Shown here: one piece after another, positions 1 through 9,025 of the stretch
Numbering within the stretch: position 1 is the stretch's first letter
Layout of the letters: each line of letters starts with the position of its first letter
Source of the DNA: Hoylesella enoeca JCM 12259
Lineage (GTDB): Bacteria; Bacteroidota; Bacteroidia; Bacteroidales; Bacteroidaceae
DNA: 64,000 nucleotides
Direction: 5' to 3'
NCBI RefSeq assembly: GCF_000613405.1
Contig: NZ_BAIX01000004.1
Location: 1 to 64,000 of the forward strand
Position numbers and translations under genes: made by a program
The notes under the pieces: model-generated
Told to the model about the DNA's origin: nothing
Seen by the model: only the letters and a program-made list of their open reading frames with translations
Database searches by the model: none

Positions 1-1
1 T

Positions 2-49
2 ATCGGCGGCTTATCGGAGATACATTCTTTCTCCCGATAAGCCGCCGAT
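2..49 (-). terminator. Hairpin terminator downstream of tdh
   Basis: A perfect 16-bp inverted repeat (arms 2-17 and 34-49) lies 54 bases beyond the tdh stop codon. It probably ends the leftward tdh transcript. The flank on the left is outside the window, so a T-run cannot be checked. A weaker repeat (arms 66-73 and 91-98) sits between it and the gene. Confidence 0.6.
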
Positions 50-102
50 TCGATGTATTGGATATGCACTTCCCGCACATTTCGTACGAGAAGTGCAGCT
101 GT

Positions 103-1062
103 TTATTGGTGTAACAGTTTCTTGGAAAGTTTTTCCAGCATATCGCGTGTCATCGCATCAAGGTCGTATTGAGGCTTCCAGTCCCACTCATTACGGGCAC
201 ACGAGTCGTCCATTTGGTCGGGCCAGCTCTCTGCAATCTGCTCTTTCAACGGGTCTACGTCATAAACCATCTCAAAAGTCGGTTTGTATTTGCGAATCGC
301 TTGATACAGTGTGTCAGGATCAAAACTCATCGATGCGATATTGAATCCGTTGTGATGGATAAGTCGTTGCGGGTCGGCTTCCATCAGACTGATGGCTGCA
401 TTAAGGGCATCGGGCATATACATCATATCCATTTTAGTGCCTTTACGGATGGGGCAAGTAAACTTTTCACCCCTCACGGCATAGTAATAGATGTCCACGG
501 CATAATCGGTCGTGCCGCCGCCCGGTGGTGTTAAATAAGAGATAATGCCCGGAAAACGTACCGAGCGAGTGTCAACGCCGTACTTCTTTTGATAATAATC
601 GCTCAGCAACTCTGTCGTAACTTTCGATACGCCGTAGATTGTTGCAGGTCGCTGAATGGTGTCTTGCGGTGTCATCTGGTGCGGGGTGTCGGGGCCGAAC
701 GAGCCTATCGAACTCGGTGTAAATACTGCACAGCCGTTCTCTCGGGCCACTTCAAGGATGTTCCACAGGCCGTCGATGCCGATTTTCCACGCCAAACGCG
801 GCTTAGATTCAGCTACAACAGACAGCAGTGCAGCCAAGTTGTAGATAGTGTCGATATTATATTGCTTCACAATCTCGGTAATTCCCGCACCGTCTGTCAC
901 ATCAGCGATAGCCGACGGACCGCCTTCTTTCAACTCGCCTGTGGGCTCTGCACCTGTAATGTAACCTGCGATGACATTCTGATTGCCATAACGCGCCCTC
1001 AATTCTCTGGTCAGTTCCGAACCGATTTGTCCCGTAGAACCGATTACTAAGATTCTTTTCAT
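103..1062 (-). CDS. tdh: NAD-dependent L-threonine 3-dehydrogenase, epimerase (SDR) type
   Basis: This 319-residue protein is an extended short-chain dehydrogenase. It has an N-terminal Rossmann nucleotide-binding motif (GSTGQIG at about residues 8-14) and a YxxxK catalytic pair (YGVSK, near residue 143). Family knowledge: the UDP-galactose-epimerase-like threonine dehydrogenases oxidise L-threonine to 2-amino-3-ketobutyrate with NAD in the cytoplasm. The assignment rests on the kbl gene next to it, transcribed divergently from a shared 181-bp spacer, because kbl uses exactly that unstable product. Length and start (MKRILVIG) fit the family. Without kbl it could only be called an epimerase/dehydratase. 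Confidence 0.85.
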   Translation of the reverse strand: MKRILVIGSTGQIGSELTRELRARYGNQNVIAGYITGAEPTGELKEGGPSAIADVTDGAGITEIVKQYNIDTIYNLAALLSVVAESKPRLAWKIGIDGLWNILEVARENGCAVFTPSSIGSFGPDTPHQMTPQDTIQRPATIYGVSKVTTELLSDYYQKKYGVDTRSVRFPGIISYLTPPGGGTTDYAVDIYYYAVRGEKFTCPIRKGTKMDMMYMPDALNAAISLMEADPQRLIHHNGFNIASMSFDPDTLYQAIRKYKPTFEMVYDVDPLKEQIAESWPDQMDDSCARNEWDWKPQYDLDAMTRDMLEKLSKKLLHQ

Positions 1063-1243
1063 CTTATTTTAATATGTTTTTGTTTTTCACGTACAAAGTA
1101 AATGCTTTCCCGATTAACTTGTGCACGAGAAGCGTTAAATATGTTAAAATATAACGATTTGACGGAAAAAAGATATTGACAGGCCGCAGATTGTCGGAAA
1201 TATTGTCTTACTTTGCGGTAACAAATCTAAAAAATCGAACCTT

Positions 1244-2431
1244 ATGTATGGGAAAATGAAAGACCATCTCAGCAAGACTCTGGCTGAGATTCGTGATGCC
1301 GGACTTTACAAAGAAGAACGAATCATCGAGAGTGCACAGCAAGCTGCCATCACTGTTAAAGGCGAAGAGGTGCTCAACTTCTGTGCAAACAATTATTTGG
1401 GACTGTCCAATCATCCGCGACTCATCGATGGTGCCAAGGCAATGATGGACAAACGAGGATTCGGAATGTCGTCGGTACGCTTCATTTGTGGTACGCAAGA
1501 CGCCCATAAAGAGCTTGAAGCGGCTATCTCCGACTACTTCAAAACGGAAGATACCATTCTTTACGCAGCATGTTTCGATGCCAACGGCGGTGTGTTTGAA
1601 CCCTTGTTCACCGACGAAGACGCCATTATCAGCGACTCGCTCAATCACGCTTCTATCATCGACGGCGTGCGTTTGTGCAAAGCCAAACGCTATCGCTATC
1701 AGAATGCAGATATGAACGATCTGGAGCGTTGCTTGAAAGAGGCTCAGGCTCAGCGGTTTCGTATTATTTGTACAGATGGTGTTTTCTCAATGGATGGCAA
1801 CGTTGCGCCCATCGATAAGATATGCGATTTGGCCGAAAAATACGATGCACTCGTGATGGTTGACGAGTCTCACTCGGCCGGAGTGGTAGGAAATACAGGT
1901 CACGGAGTAAGCGAACTCTGCGGAACTTACGGTCGCGTGGACATCTATACGGGCACTTTGGGCAAAGCTTTTGGCGGTGCGCTGGGCGGATTCACCACAG
2001 GACGCAAGGAGATTATCGATATGTTGCGCCAACGCAGCAGGCCTTATCTGTTCTCAAACTCGCTTGCTCCCTGTATCATCGGTGCCAGTTTAGAGGTCTT
2101 CAAGATGTTGAAGGAGAACAACGAACTGCACGATCGCCTCGTGGAAAACGTCAATTATTTCCGTGATAAGATGCTTTCGGCAGGCTTCGACATCAAACCC
2201 ACGCAGAGCGCGATATGTGCCGTGATGCTTTATGATGCCAAACTATCGCAGGTTTATGCTTCGCGAATGCTCGACGAGGGTATTTACGTAACGGGATTCT
2301 ACTATCCTGTGGTGCCGAAAGAGCAAGCGCGTATTCGCGTTCAGCTCTCTGCGGGACACACAAAAGACCAGCTTGATCGCTGTATTGATGCCTTTATCAA
2401 AGTAGGGAAAGAGCTCGGCGTGCTCAAATAA
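1244..2431 (+). CDS. kbl: Glycine C-acetyltransferase (2-amino-3-ketobutyrate CoA ligase)
   Basis: The 395-residue product is a fold-type I PLP enzyme of the alpha-oxoamine synthase family. It cleaves 2-amino-3-ketobutyrate with CoA to glycine and acetyl-CoA. The PLP lysine is visible as Lys241 in GTLGKAFGG, and DESHSAG carries the aspartate that contacts the pyridine nitrogen. The N-terminal MYGKMKDHLSKTLAEI and the total length match Kbl rather than KAS-type paralogs such as BioF. It pairs with divergent tdh for threonine catabolism. A TTACTTTG sequence at 1208-1215 is a possible -7 promoter element, though it departs from TAnnTTTG at position two. Confidence 0.93.
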   Translation: MYGKMKDHLSKTLAEIRDAGLYKEERIIESAQQAAITVKGEEVLNFCANNYLGLSNHPRLIDGAKAMMDKRGFGMSSVRFICGTQDAHKELEAAISDYFKTEDTILYAACFDANGGVFEPLFTDEDAIISDSLNHASIIDGVRLCKAKRYRYQNADMNDLERCLKEAQAQRFRIICTDGVFSMDGNVAPIDKICDLAEKYDALVMVDESHSAGVVGNTGHGVSELCGTYGRVDIYTGTLGKAFGGALGGFTTGRKEIIDMLRQRSRPYLFSNSLAPCIIGASLEVFKMLKENNELHDRLVENVNYFRDKMLSAGFDIKPTQSAICAVMLYDAKLSQVYASRMLDEGIYVTGFYYPVVPKEQARIRVQLSAGHTKDQLDRCIDAFIKVGKELGVLK

Positions 2432-2489
2432 AGCACTACCTTTCTGCCTGATTGACGACATCCGCCAAGCGGATGACGAATAAATCAAT

Positions 2490-2532
2490 ACGGCTTCATA
2501 TCTACTTGTTTTTCAATCGGATATGAAGCCGT
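2490..2532 (+). terminator. Terminator hairpin of kbl
   Basis: A 12-bp perfect stem (2490-2501 with 2521-2532) lies 58 bases after the kbl stop codon and is followed by a short T-rich stretch. It is consistent with an intrinsic terminator for the rightward kbl transcript. Confidence 0.55.
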
Positions 2533-2540
2533 TTCCATTG

Positions 2541-2613
2541 AATCGTTAATCGCCTTGCAACTAACTGTTGGTTACAGAGCGATCAACAGTTAGTTGCAAG
2601 GCGATTAACGATT
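2541..2613. repeat. Perfect 30-bp inverted repeat, copy (a) of the dispersed palindromic family
   Basis: Arms 2541-2570 and 2584-2613 are perfectly complementary over 30 bp with a 13-base loop. Each arm holds the family words GTTAGTTGC and CGATTAACGATT. It lies between the convergent kbl and GH109 genes, so it may act as a two-way transcription barrier. Related but less perfect copies recur near 15.7, 17.5, 22.7, 26.4, 28.0, 38.7, 48.9 and 53.9 kb. Confidence 0.85.
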
Positions 2614-2630
2614 AGTTGGTTTTAGTAAAC

Positions 2631-2651
2631 GAGTTGGCAACTTGCCAACTC
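2631..2651 (-). terminator. Short hairpin after the GH109 gene
   Basis: A perfect 10-bp stem (2631-2640 with 2642-2651) and a one-base centre lie just beyond the stop codon of the GH109-type gene. Read leftwards it is followed by a T-rich tract. It is probably the end of the PUL transcript, together with the larger hairpin at 2541-2613. Confidence 0.5.
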
Positions 2652-2661
2652 ATTCACTCGT

Positions 2662-4203
2662 TCACTTAGTTTTCTTATCGATTTTCTCCCAATACTTCTT
2701 GCCTTGCGCTTTCAGTTTGGCTGTGAAAGCCTGTGCATCGGCAGCAGCCTGCGCCTCATCGACGGGCGAAGCATAAGCATGTGAGTAACCTTTAACATCT
2801 TTCCAATGGCCGCGCGTGAAATCGGGCACCTCTACCGGGATGTTGCCATGATCCATCGAGATCGCTCCGAGTTCAGCTAAACAACACCATTCTGCCAAAT
2901 CATAGACATCCATATCGAGCGGAAGACCGTTCTGCAAACAATAAACCAATCGGCTGTCCATGATGAAATCCATGCCGCCATGGCCTCCCACTTCTTTTGC
3001 CTCATCGCCATATTTCTTCACAAGCGGACTCGTATAGGCTTTGACTAACGCGTCGGCATCATTGCGCGAGAGATAACTGTGGCCCGAAAGATCATCGGCC
3101 GACGGTTTGACACCGGCTTTCGACATCTCTTTTGACGACAATGCATAGCCTTCGATGGGGTATTTGTTGGCAAAACCGGTTGTTCCCGTGAGCTGATACA
3201 TGCGATTATAGGGTTGCGGCGTCATCACATTGTGATGAATTTCGATCACTTTGCCATCCTCGGTACGAATGAGTGTGGTGGTCTGATCACCGTTTTTGAA
3301 ATCGGTGCAAGCCTTTCCCGTCATCTCTTCCACATGCTTCCGTCCGTTCACCGACTTCGTATCCATGGCCACCAACGTGCGCATGCGATCGCCGCGATGA
3401 ATATTGAGCACCTGTGCAATGGGTCCTAAACCGTGCGTTGCATAGACATCGCCACGGAAGTCTTTGTTATATGCCAGACGCCAACCCAACTTATCGTCGG
3501 CATTTCGCTTCCAATATTCATTCCAGAAAGGCGTAAGATCATGGCGATAAGCGCCCTGCACATAGATCACTTCACCGAAAACGCCTTTCTGCGCCATGTT
3601 AAGCGAGTTGAGTTCAAAGAAATCATAGCAGCAGTTTTCAAGTATCATGCAGTGCAGGCGAGTCTTTTCAGACAGATTGATAAGCTCCCATATCTCGTGC
3701 ATATTCATTGCTGAGGGCACTTCTATGGCTGTATGCTTGCCGTTGAGCATCGCTTCGCGAGCCACGGGGAAGTGATGCAGCCAGTCGGTAGCTATGTAGA
3801 CGAGATCGATATCTTTGCGTTTGCATAACGCTTTATAGCCATCTTCACCCGAATAAACGGCTGCCGCAGGCATACTTGCATTGCGAAGAATCTTCTGACA
3901 AGCCTCTGCCCGCTCGCGTTCATAGTCGCAAAGCGCCACGACTTGTATGCCGGGGATATGCGTCCAACGCTCAACTGCACCAGGACCACGCATACCCAAG
4001 CCCACGAATCCTACGCGAACGACTTTCAGTTTAGGTGTTGTGAGGTTGATAACATCCTTTTGTCCGGCGGGACGTACAGGTACTTCGGTCACAGCTGTGC
4101 CGTTGTTCACTTTGTAAGGCCAGTTGAACTGTGCCTTAACCGACTGCGGCAGCAACATCAAACAGGCTGCCGACAGACTTAAAAATAAGCTTTTTCGTTT
4201 CAT
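2662..4203 (-). CDS. GH109-type Gfo/Idh/MocA protein (putative alpha-N-acetylgalactosaminidase)
   Basis: From ATG 4203 the product is 513 residues, starting MKRKSLFLSLSAACLMLLPQ, a clear signal peptide ending near VKA-Q. I prefer this start to an upstream in-frame ATG at 4260, which would bury the signal. An NAD-binding motif (GFVGLGMRG) opens a Gfo/Idh/MocA fold. The stretches DWLHHFPVA, EVPSAMN, ATHGLGP and NVMTPQPYNR are the pattern I associate with family GH109, which cleaves alpha-GalNAc by a tightly bound NAD redox mechanism. It is probably periplasmic or exported. It is the last gene of the PUL but has its own -7-like element 87 bases upstream, so it may be partly independent. Substrate identity is inferred. 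Confidence 0.8.
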   Translation of the reverse strand: MKRKSLFLSLSAACLMLLPQSVKAQFNWPYKVNNGTAVTEVPVRPAGQKDVINLTTPKLKVVRVGFVGLGMRGPGAVERWTHIPGIQVVALCDYERERAEACQKILRNASMPAAAVYSGEDGYKALCKRKDIDLVYIATDWLHHFPVAREAMLNGKHTAIEVPSAMNMHEIWELINLSEKTRLHCMILENCCYDFFELNSLNMAQKGVFGEVIYVQGAYRHDLTPFWNEYWKRNADDKLGWRLAYNKDFRGDVYATHGLGPIAQVLNIHRGDRMRTLVAMDTKSVNGRKHVEEMTGKACTDFKNGDQTTTLIRTEDGKVIEIHHNVMTPQPYNRMYQLTGTTGFANKYPIEGYALSSKEMSKAGVKPSADDLSGHSYLSRNDADALVKAYTSPLVKKYGDEAKEVGGHGGMDFIMDSRLVYCLQNGLPLDMDVYDLAEWCCLAELGAISMDHGNIPVEVPDFTRGHWKDVKGYSHAYASPVDEAQAAADAQAFTAKLKAQGKKYWEKIDKKTK

Positions 4204-4289
4204 TGTTGGTATTTTTTTACAGATCCAATCATCATGTTCGATTTCTTCAAAACACAACATTCGTTGTTACAACAAACGTTTTGTTGGTG

Positions 4290-4297
4290 CAAAGATA
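4290..4297 (-). promoter_or_regulatory. -7 promoter element (TATCTTTG) for the GH109 gene
   Basis: The minus strand reads TATCTTTG, an exact match to the Bacteroidota TAnnTTTG box, 87 bases upstream of the GH109 start. No good TTTG lies 19-20 bases upstream, so it may be weak or activator-dependent. Confidence 0.5.
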
Positions 4298-4326
4298 CGA
4301 TCATTTGTTTGATAAAACACATCTTT

Positions 4327-7300
4327 TCACTCAATATCTGACATCATTTCGATGTCGGGAAGAGTGTCGGCCGTGATGAGTAAATCAACTGTTTTATAAC
4401 CTTTGAGCGTAAAACGGAGTCGGTCGCCGATGCGAGTTGCAATGCGATAATGGCCGTTTCGATCGGTGAAAACAGATCGGGCACCAAGCTGCGACGTCAC
4501 TTTCACATGGGGCATAACGGATGCCTGAACGTCACGAACGATACCACTAACAGTAATTTCTGCACCCACTTGCATCGTGATCGATGGTGAATGGGCGGGC
4601 GTTGAGGTATGCATAGTGCGATCATCTGTTACTCGAAGCGTGTCGCGCAGCAAGATATGGTCTGACGATTCACCGATCTGGATTTCGAAATCACCAGCTT
4701 CCACTACGTTGCGCAGATTGCGATCGTGAAGGGCAAGATCGCAAATGGGCAAGCGAAACTGTATTTCACGGCTTTCGTGGGGGGCAAGATCCACTTTCTC
4801 AAAGCCATAAAGTTGTTTGATCGGTGTGGCTACCGAACTCACCAAATCGCGCACATAGAGTTGCGCTGTTTCCTTTCCGCGACGCGGTCCGATGTTGGTC
4901 AGTTTGAATTTGATGTTAATCGTGTCGCCACTAACGGCTAAACGCGATGCAACTTGCAGTTGATCGTAATGGAATTGAGTGTAAGTTAGGCCATGACCGA
5001 ATGCATAAGCAGGATAGGGATCGCTGAAAACGTAATCGCGTCCGGGTTTATCGAGTTTCCCTTTCTTATTATAATAGCCTTTGTCTGTGGGCAAATAGTT
5101 ATAGAAAACAGGTGTTTGTCCGTTGCTTTTAGGGAACGAAACGGGCAGTTTCCCTGATGGATTGAGATGTCCGAAGAGTGTTTCGGCCAGCGAAAGACCG
5201 GCTTGCTCGCCGCCATACCATTGTATTAAAAGTGCCGAGGCTGTGTTGCGGAAAGACTCAACAATGAGTGGTCGACCCGTCACTAACACCACAATAAAAG
5301 GTTTGTTGAGTCGTGCGACAGCCTCAATCAGCTGTTGTTGCACGCCGGGCAATCGCAAATCAGACAGATCATAACCTTCTCCGCTGGTCGCAGGAAGCGT
5401 GGGACGCGCCAGCAAAGCGCTCTGTGTGCCGACGACAATGATCGAAATATCACTTTGTCGGGCTGCTTTCACAGCTTTGTCAAAGCCTTTCGTGTCCTGC
5501 GAATATAGATCGCAGCCCTGTGCATAGCGGATTGTGACACGATCGCCGATGAGTTGCCGAATTCCCGAAAGTGGTGTGATGCCGTCTCGATTGTCCTGAC
5601 TCCATGAGTAATCACCGAATTGCACGCGATCGGCATTAGGTCCGATAACAGCCACGGAGCGTAAACGGTCGGGGGAAAGAGGCAAGATGCCATGGCGATT
5701 CTCCAATAACACGATGCTTTCATCAGCTATCGCTTTGGCCGTTTGAATGGCTTCGGGCGTGTGAATATGCTTTTGCCAGCCGACGGTGTCGGGTAAAGTC
5801 TCATCGAAAAGACCCGAAGCAAACTTGGTGTAAAGGATTCGTTGCACGGATCGATCAATCAAAGCAGAGTCTAACTGGCCCTCTCTGACCAACTGTTCGG
5901 CCGTGCGATAATAATCGCTTCCGGCTTCGAGATCCACGCCCGCAGTGATAGCCTGGCGAGCAGCATCGGCTTCCGACGCTGCCGTTCGGTGAAAGTAGCG
6001 TAACATCGGGATTGAACCCCAATCGGAATAGACATATCCACGGAAACCGAGACTGTCTCGGAGAAGATCCGTGAGATAATAAGGCGAGGCCGTGATAGCC
6101 TCTTGATCATAGCTGCTGTAACAGTTCATGACCGACAACGCACCCGTTGTGCGAATGACATGAGCAAACGGTTTGACATAGAGATCGAGCAATTCGCGTC
6201 GTCCTCCATGCACCGACGCCAGATTAAGTCCGCCTGTCGGTGTGCCGTGTGCTGTGAAATGCTTGAGCGTTGGGATGACTCCCTCGCTTTGAAGTCCTGT
6301 TACATAGGCTGCGCCCATCCGTGAAATGAGATACGGATCTTCGCCGAATGTTTCTTCAACGCGCCCCCAACGCAGTTCGCGCGCGATGTCTAAGTCGGGC
6401 GCCAAAACTTGTTTCGCTCCGATGGCACGCATCTCTCGACCGATCATTTCGCCCATTCGACGAATCAATGATGGGTTAAACGTGGCCGCCTGAGCGATTG
6501 TTTGCGGGAAAATTGTGCATCCGTCCTGCACCACGCCATGCAAACCTTCCATCACCGGGATCACGGGAATACCCCAACGCGTGTCTTCGCGCATCGCTTT
6601 CTGAATGGTGTAGACGGCTCGAAGATATTGCTCCGAAGAATAAGGAAAGGCTTCCATGCAGCCGAAACTCATTCCGCCGGTGCGCGATGAAGTGAGTTTG
6701 GACAGGTCTACACGCCCATCGGCATCGAAATGTTTGACGTGTATGTGACGCATCTGCGCCAACTTCTCACGCAACGACATTCGGCGAGCAAGATCATTTG
6801 CCCTTAGTTGCGCGCTCAAAGACGCTTGTTTGTAAGGCAAGTAAGCGTTTTTGATCACCTCATCTACCATCTTTCGGAAATCGCCTTGCGGTGAGATGGG
6901 ATAAACGTTGTGGCATTCGGTCCACGACTTCTCCATGGCGAAGTAATCGACGGGCGACGAATGACGACCTTCTAAACGATTTTCGAGGTCGGTATAAAAG
7001 GCTTTCCAGCGCGGGAGATAATAGTCTCGGAGCAGGCCCGACCATTCTTTATTGGCGTAATCATGGATTCTCGTTTCGTGATTGTCGGGTCCCCAATAGG
7101 TGATCTGCACGCGAGCGTTATGCTCCGAACGTTGCCGATCGGCCGGAGTCGCACCGTAACGTGATGCCTGGGCGAGCCAACGACCCAGGAGAAAATGACT
7201 GTCGGTGGCGAGAAGTCGGTCTTGCAAATCCAGCAGATGCATAAATTCGCTGCTGCTCCGATGCAGTTCCTGCCGATTGCTGTCATTGAATGCTCGGACA

Positions 7301-9015
7301 GATTGGCGATAAGCGTCGCGCGCATGATTGGCAAGCACTTGGCGGGCGAGGTCCACCAAATCATAGCGGAACGTCTCCGAACGAGCGAATTGGTCTGCGG
7401 CGCGGCGCATCTTGACCAAGGCTTGCACCAGCATTTGCGGATCATATTGCATTTGTTTGGGCCCCCACGTCGAAACACTTGTCACATGCAGACTCGGGCG
7501 TGCACAGAAGACGGATTCGAAAGTGCCTTCGCCTTTGATCTTGAATTCGCCGTAAACGGATCGAGCCAGCAGTTTCCAAGCTTGATACACATCGTCGTTC
7601 CAACGGCCATAACGGTAAAACACGTAATCATGCAACAGTGAATCGAGGTTGGGGGCTTTATCTTTCCACGCTGTTTTCAGCGCCAGATCATAGACGATCG
7701 GATTGGTTCCAATGCCTTCGGGCAGAATTCCCACGCCGCGCATCAGACTGTCTCGCGACTCGGCCAATGCCCGGTGAGGTTCTGAAACCAAGACGGGCAG
7801 CTGACCGCCCATGTCGGTCTTGCCTCCGAAATGATTGACGCTGCCCCATATCCAGGGCGTGTGATAAAATTCATCGGTGGCTTCCCATGTCGAGGTTATC
7901 TCTCCCGCAAGGTTGACAATCAGTGTATGGTGTTTGTCCAAACCATCGACGAGCGCGCGTTTGGGATTATTGTTCCATCCCTGCAACAGCCAAACGGCAT
8001 CGGGAACATTTCGCAGCATCGTTTGCTGAACGAGTGTTGCGGTGCGGGTAACATCCATTCCGTCGGTCTTTCCGCCTTCATGAAAGAGATCTCCACCAAA
8101 AAATTTCAATCCGTTGCCATAATGTCGGCGCATGCTTTCATAATAGGTGCGGGCCATTCGGTCGAAAACGGCATTGCCGGGAAGCAGCACCGCGGGGCGA
8201 TCAAACTTGTCCCAACGTCCTTGATCAACGATAGGCGCATCGGGTTTGTGTGTTTTCAGCGCACGCGGAACCATCCCGAAGAAACCTTGCATGACTGGCG
8301 TGATTCCCAGTTCGGCCATTCGCCTCAGAATCTTTTGCTGCAAAGTGCAGCGATCCAACATCATTCGGTGACTCATCGGACCGCCCCAGCCTTCGAGATT
8401 GCCCATCAGCCACCATGCTGTGAAGCCCGGACCAGGAATGAAACGGGCAATTTCGGCCTCGGAAAAGCCCATCGCTTGCAGCGTTTCCAACCAAACGATT
8501 TCGGTTCCCAAAGGGGCAAGCATCAGGTTGATGCCATTGAGTGCCATCCAGTCAAGTTCCCATTCCCAATCTTTCCAATCGTAAAATGCGTAACTATAAT
8601 TATAGGTGCAATAGTTGAGTGCATAACGGTAAACAAACGGCGAAGCAATCATCGTCGGATGTTTTACCTCGGGTAATTTCGCAATCGGCGCAAGATTGTT
8701 GCCGCAATGGGAAATACTCTGGTGGCAGTATGTGTTCAGATAATAAAGGACGGCAGATGAAGCGGCCGACAACGAACTCGCTTCAATATGCAGGCGAGCA
8801 TCTTTCGTCCATAGTCTGAAGCGTTCATGCCCTTGTGAATCGGCACTGATCGCATGGAAATCCACCCGTTCTGCCAATGTCGGGAAGCGTCGCGCCACCA
8901 TCCGTCGGATGCCGCTGAAGTCTTGTGCAAGCATCGAAAGCCCTACAGAAAACGCGAAAACCAGCATCCATAAACGGTGGGCAACGCATGAAAAAGATTT
9001 GGAGCGCATCTGCAT
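4327..9015 (-). CDS. GH89-GH3 fusion glycosidase with C-terminal CarboxypepD-reg-like domain
   Basis: This is a 1562-residue exported protein. From ATG 9015 it begins MQMRSKSFSCVAHRLWMLVF, a signal peptide ending near LAQ. ATG 9048 would overlap the preceding gene. Residues about 30-730 are an alpha-N-acetylglucosaminidase (NAGLU, GH89). The likely catalytic glutamates are in FHEGG (about E313) and PEGIGTN (about E433), matching the spaced pair of human NAGLU. Residues about 740-1430 form a complete two-domain GH3 enzyme with the nucleophile aspartate in VYSDWGS (about D998), plus a fibronectin-III-like tail. The last 75 residues (VSGIVRDVQ... GHYRIA) look like a carboxypeptidase regulatory-like beta-sandwich. 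GH3 in such loci is usually a beta-glucosidase or beta-N-acetylhexosaminidase; which one here is unknown. Both catalytic units appear intact. Confidence 0.9.
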   Translation of the reverse strand: MQMRSKSFSCVAHRLWMLVFAFSVGLSMLAQDFSGIRRMVARRFPTLAERVDFHAISADSQGHERFRLWTKDARLHIEASSLSAASSAVLYYLNTYCHQSISHCGNNLAPIAKLPEVKHPTMIASPFVYRYALNYCTYNYSYAFYDWKDWEWELDWMALNGINLMLAPLGTEIVWLETLQAMGFSEAEIARFIPGPGFTAWWLMGNLEGWGGPMSHRMMLDRCTLQQKILRRMAELGITPVMQGFFGMVPRALKTHKPDAPIVDQGRWDKFDRPAVLLPGNAVFDRMARTYYESMRRHYGNGLKFFGGDLFHEGGKTDGMDVTRTATLVQQTMLRNVPDAVWLLQGWNNNPKRALVDGLDKHHTLIVNLAGEITSTWEATDEFYHTPWIWGSVNHFGGKTDMGGQLPVLVSEPHRALAESRDSLMRGVGILPEGIGTNPIVYDLALKTAWKDKAPNLDSLLHDYVFYRYGRWNDDVYQAWKLLARSVYGEFKIKGEGTFESVFCARPSLHVTSVSTWGPKQMQYDPQMLVQALVKMRRAADQFARSETFRYDLVDLARQVLANHARDAYRQSVRAFNDSNRQELHRSSSEFMHLLDLQDRLLATDSHFLLGRWLAQASRYGATPADRQRSEHNARVQITYWGPDNHETRIHDYANKEWSGLLRDYYLPRWKAFYTDLENRLEGRHSSPVDYFAMEKSWTECHNVYPISPQGDFRKMVDEVIKNAYLPYKQASLSAQLRANDLARRMSLREKLAQMRHIHVKHFDADGRVDLSKLTSSRTGGMSFGCMEAFPYSSEQYLRAVYTIQKAMREDTRWGIPVIPVMEGLHGVVQDGCTIFPQTIAQAATFNPSLIRRMGEMIGREMRAIGAKQVLAPDLDIARELRWGRVEETFGEDPYLISRMGAAYVTGLQSEGVIPTLKHFTAHGTPTGGLNLASVHGGRRELLDLYVKPFAHVIRTTGALSVMNCYSSYDQEAITASPYYLTDLLRDSLGFRGYVYSDWGSIPMLRYFHRTAASEADAARQAITAGVDLEAGSDYYRTAEQLVREGQLDSALIDRSVQRILYTKFASGLFDETLPDTVGWQKHIHTPEAIQTAKAIADESIVLLENRHGILPLSPDRLRSVAVIGPNADRVQFGDYSWSQDNRDGITPLSGIRQLIGDRVTIRYAQGCDLYSQDTKGFDKAVKAARQSDISIIVVGTQSALLARPTLPATSGEGYDLSDLRLPGVQQQLIEAVARLNKPFIVVLVTGRPLIVESFRNTASALLIQWYGGEQAGLSLAETLFGHLNPSGKLPVSFPKSNGQTPVFYNYLPTDKGYYNKKGKLDKPGRDYVFSDPYPAYAFGHGLTYTQFHYDQLQVASRLAVSGDTINIKFKLTNIGPRRGKETAQLYVRDLVSSVATPIKQLYGFEKVDLAPHESREIQFRLPICDLALHDRNLRNVVEAGDFEIQIGESSDHILLRDTLRVTDDRTMHTSTPAHSPSITMQVGAEITVSGIVRDVQASVMPHVKVTSQLGARSVFTDRNGHYRIATRIGDRLRFTLKGYKTVDLLITADTLPDIEMMSDIE

Positions 9016-9025
9016 AGATGGTTGA

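Noticed and set aside
7831-8676. Long frame on the plus strand opposite the GH89 domain
   Set aside because: It is antisense to a protein with clear catalytic motifs, and its translation has no recognisable domain or signal.
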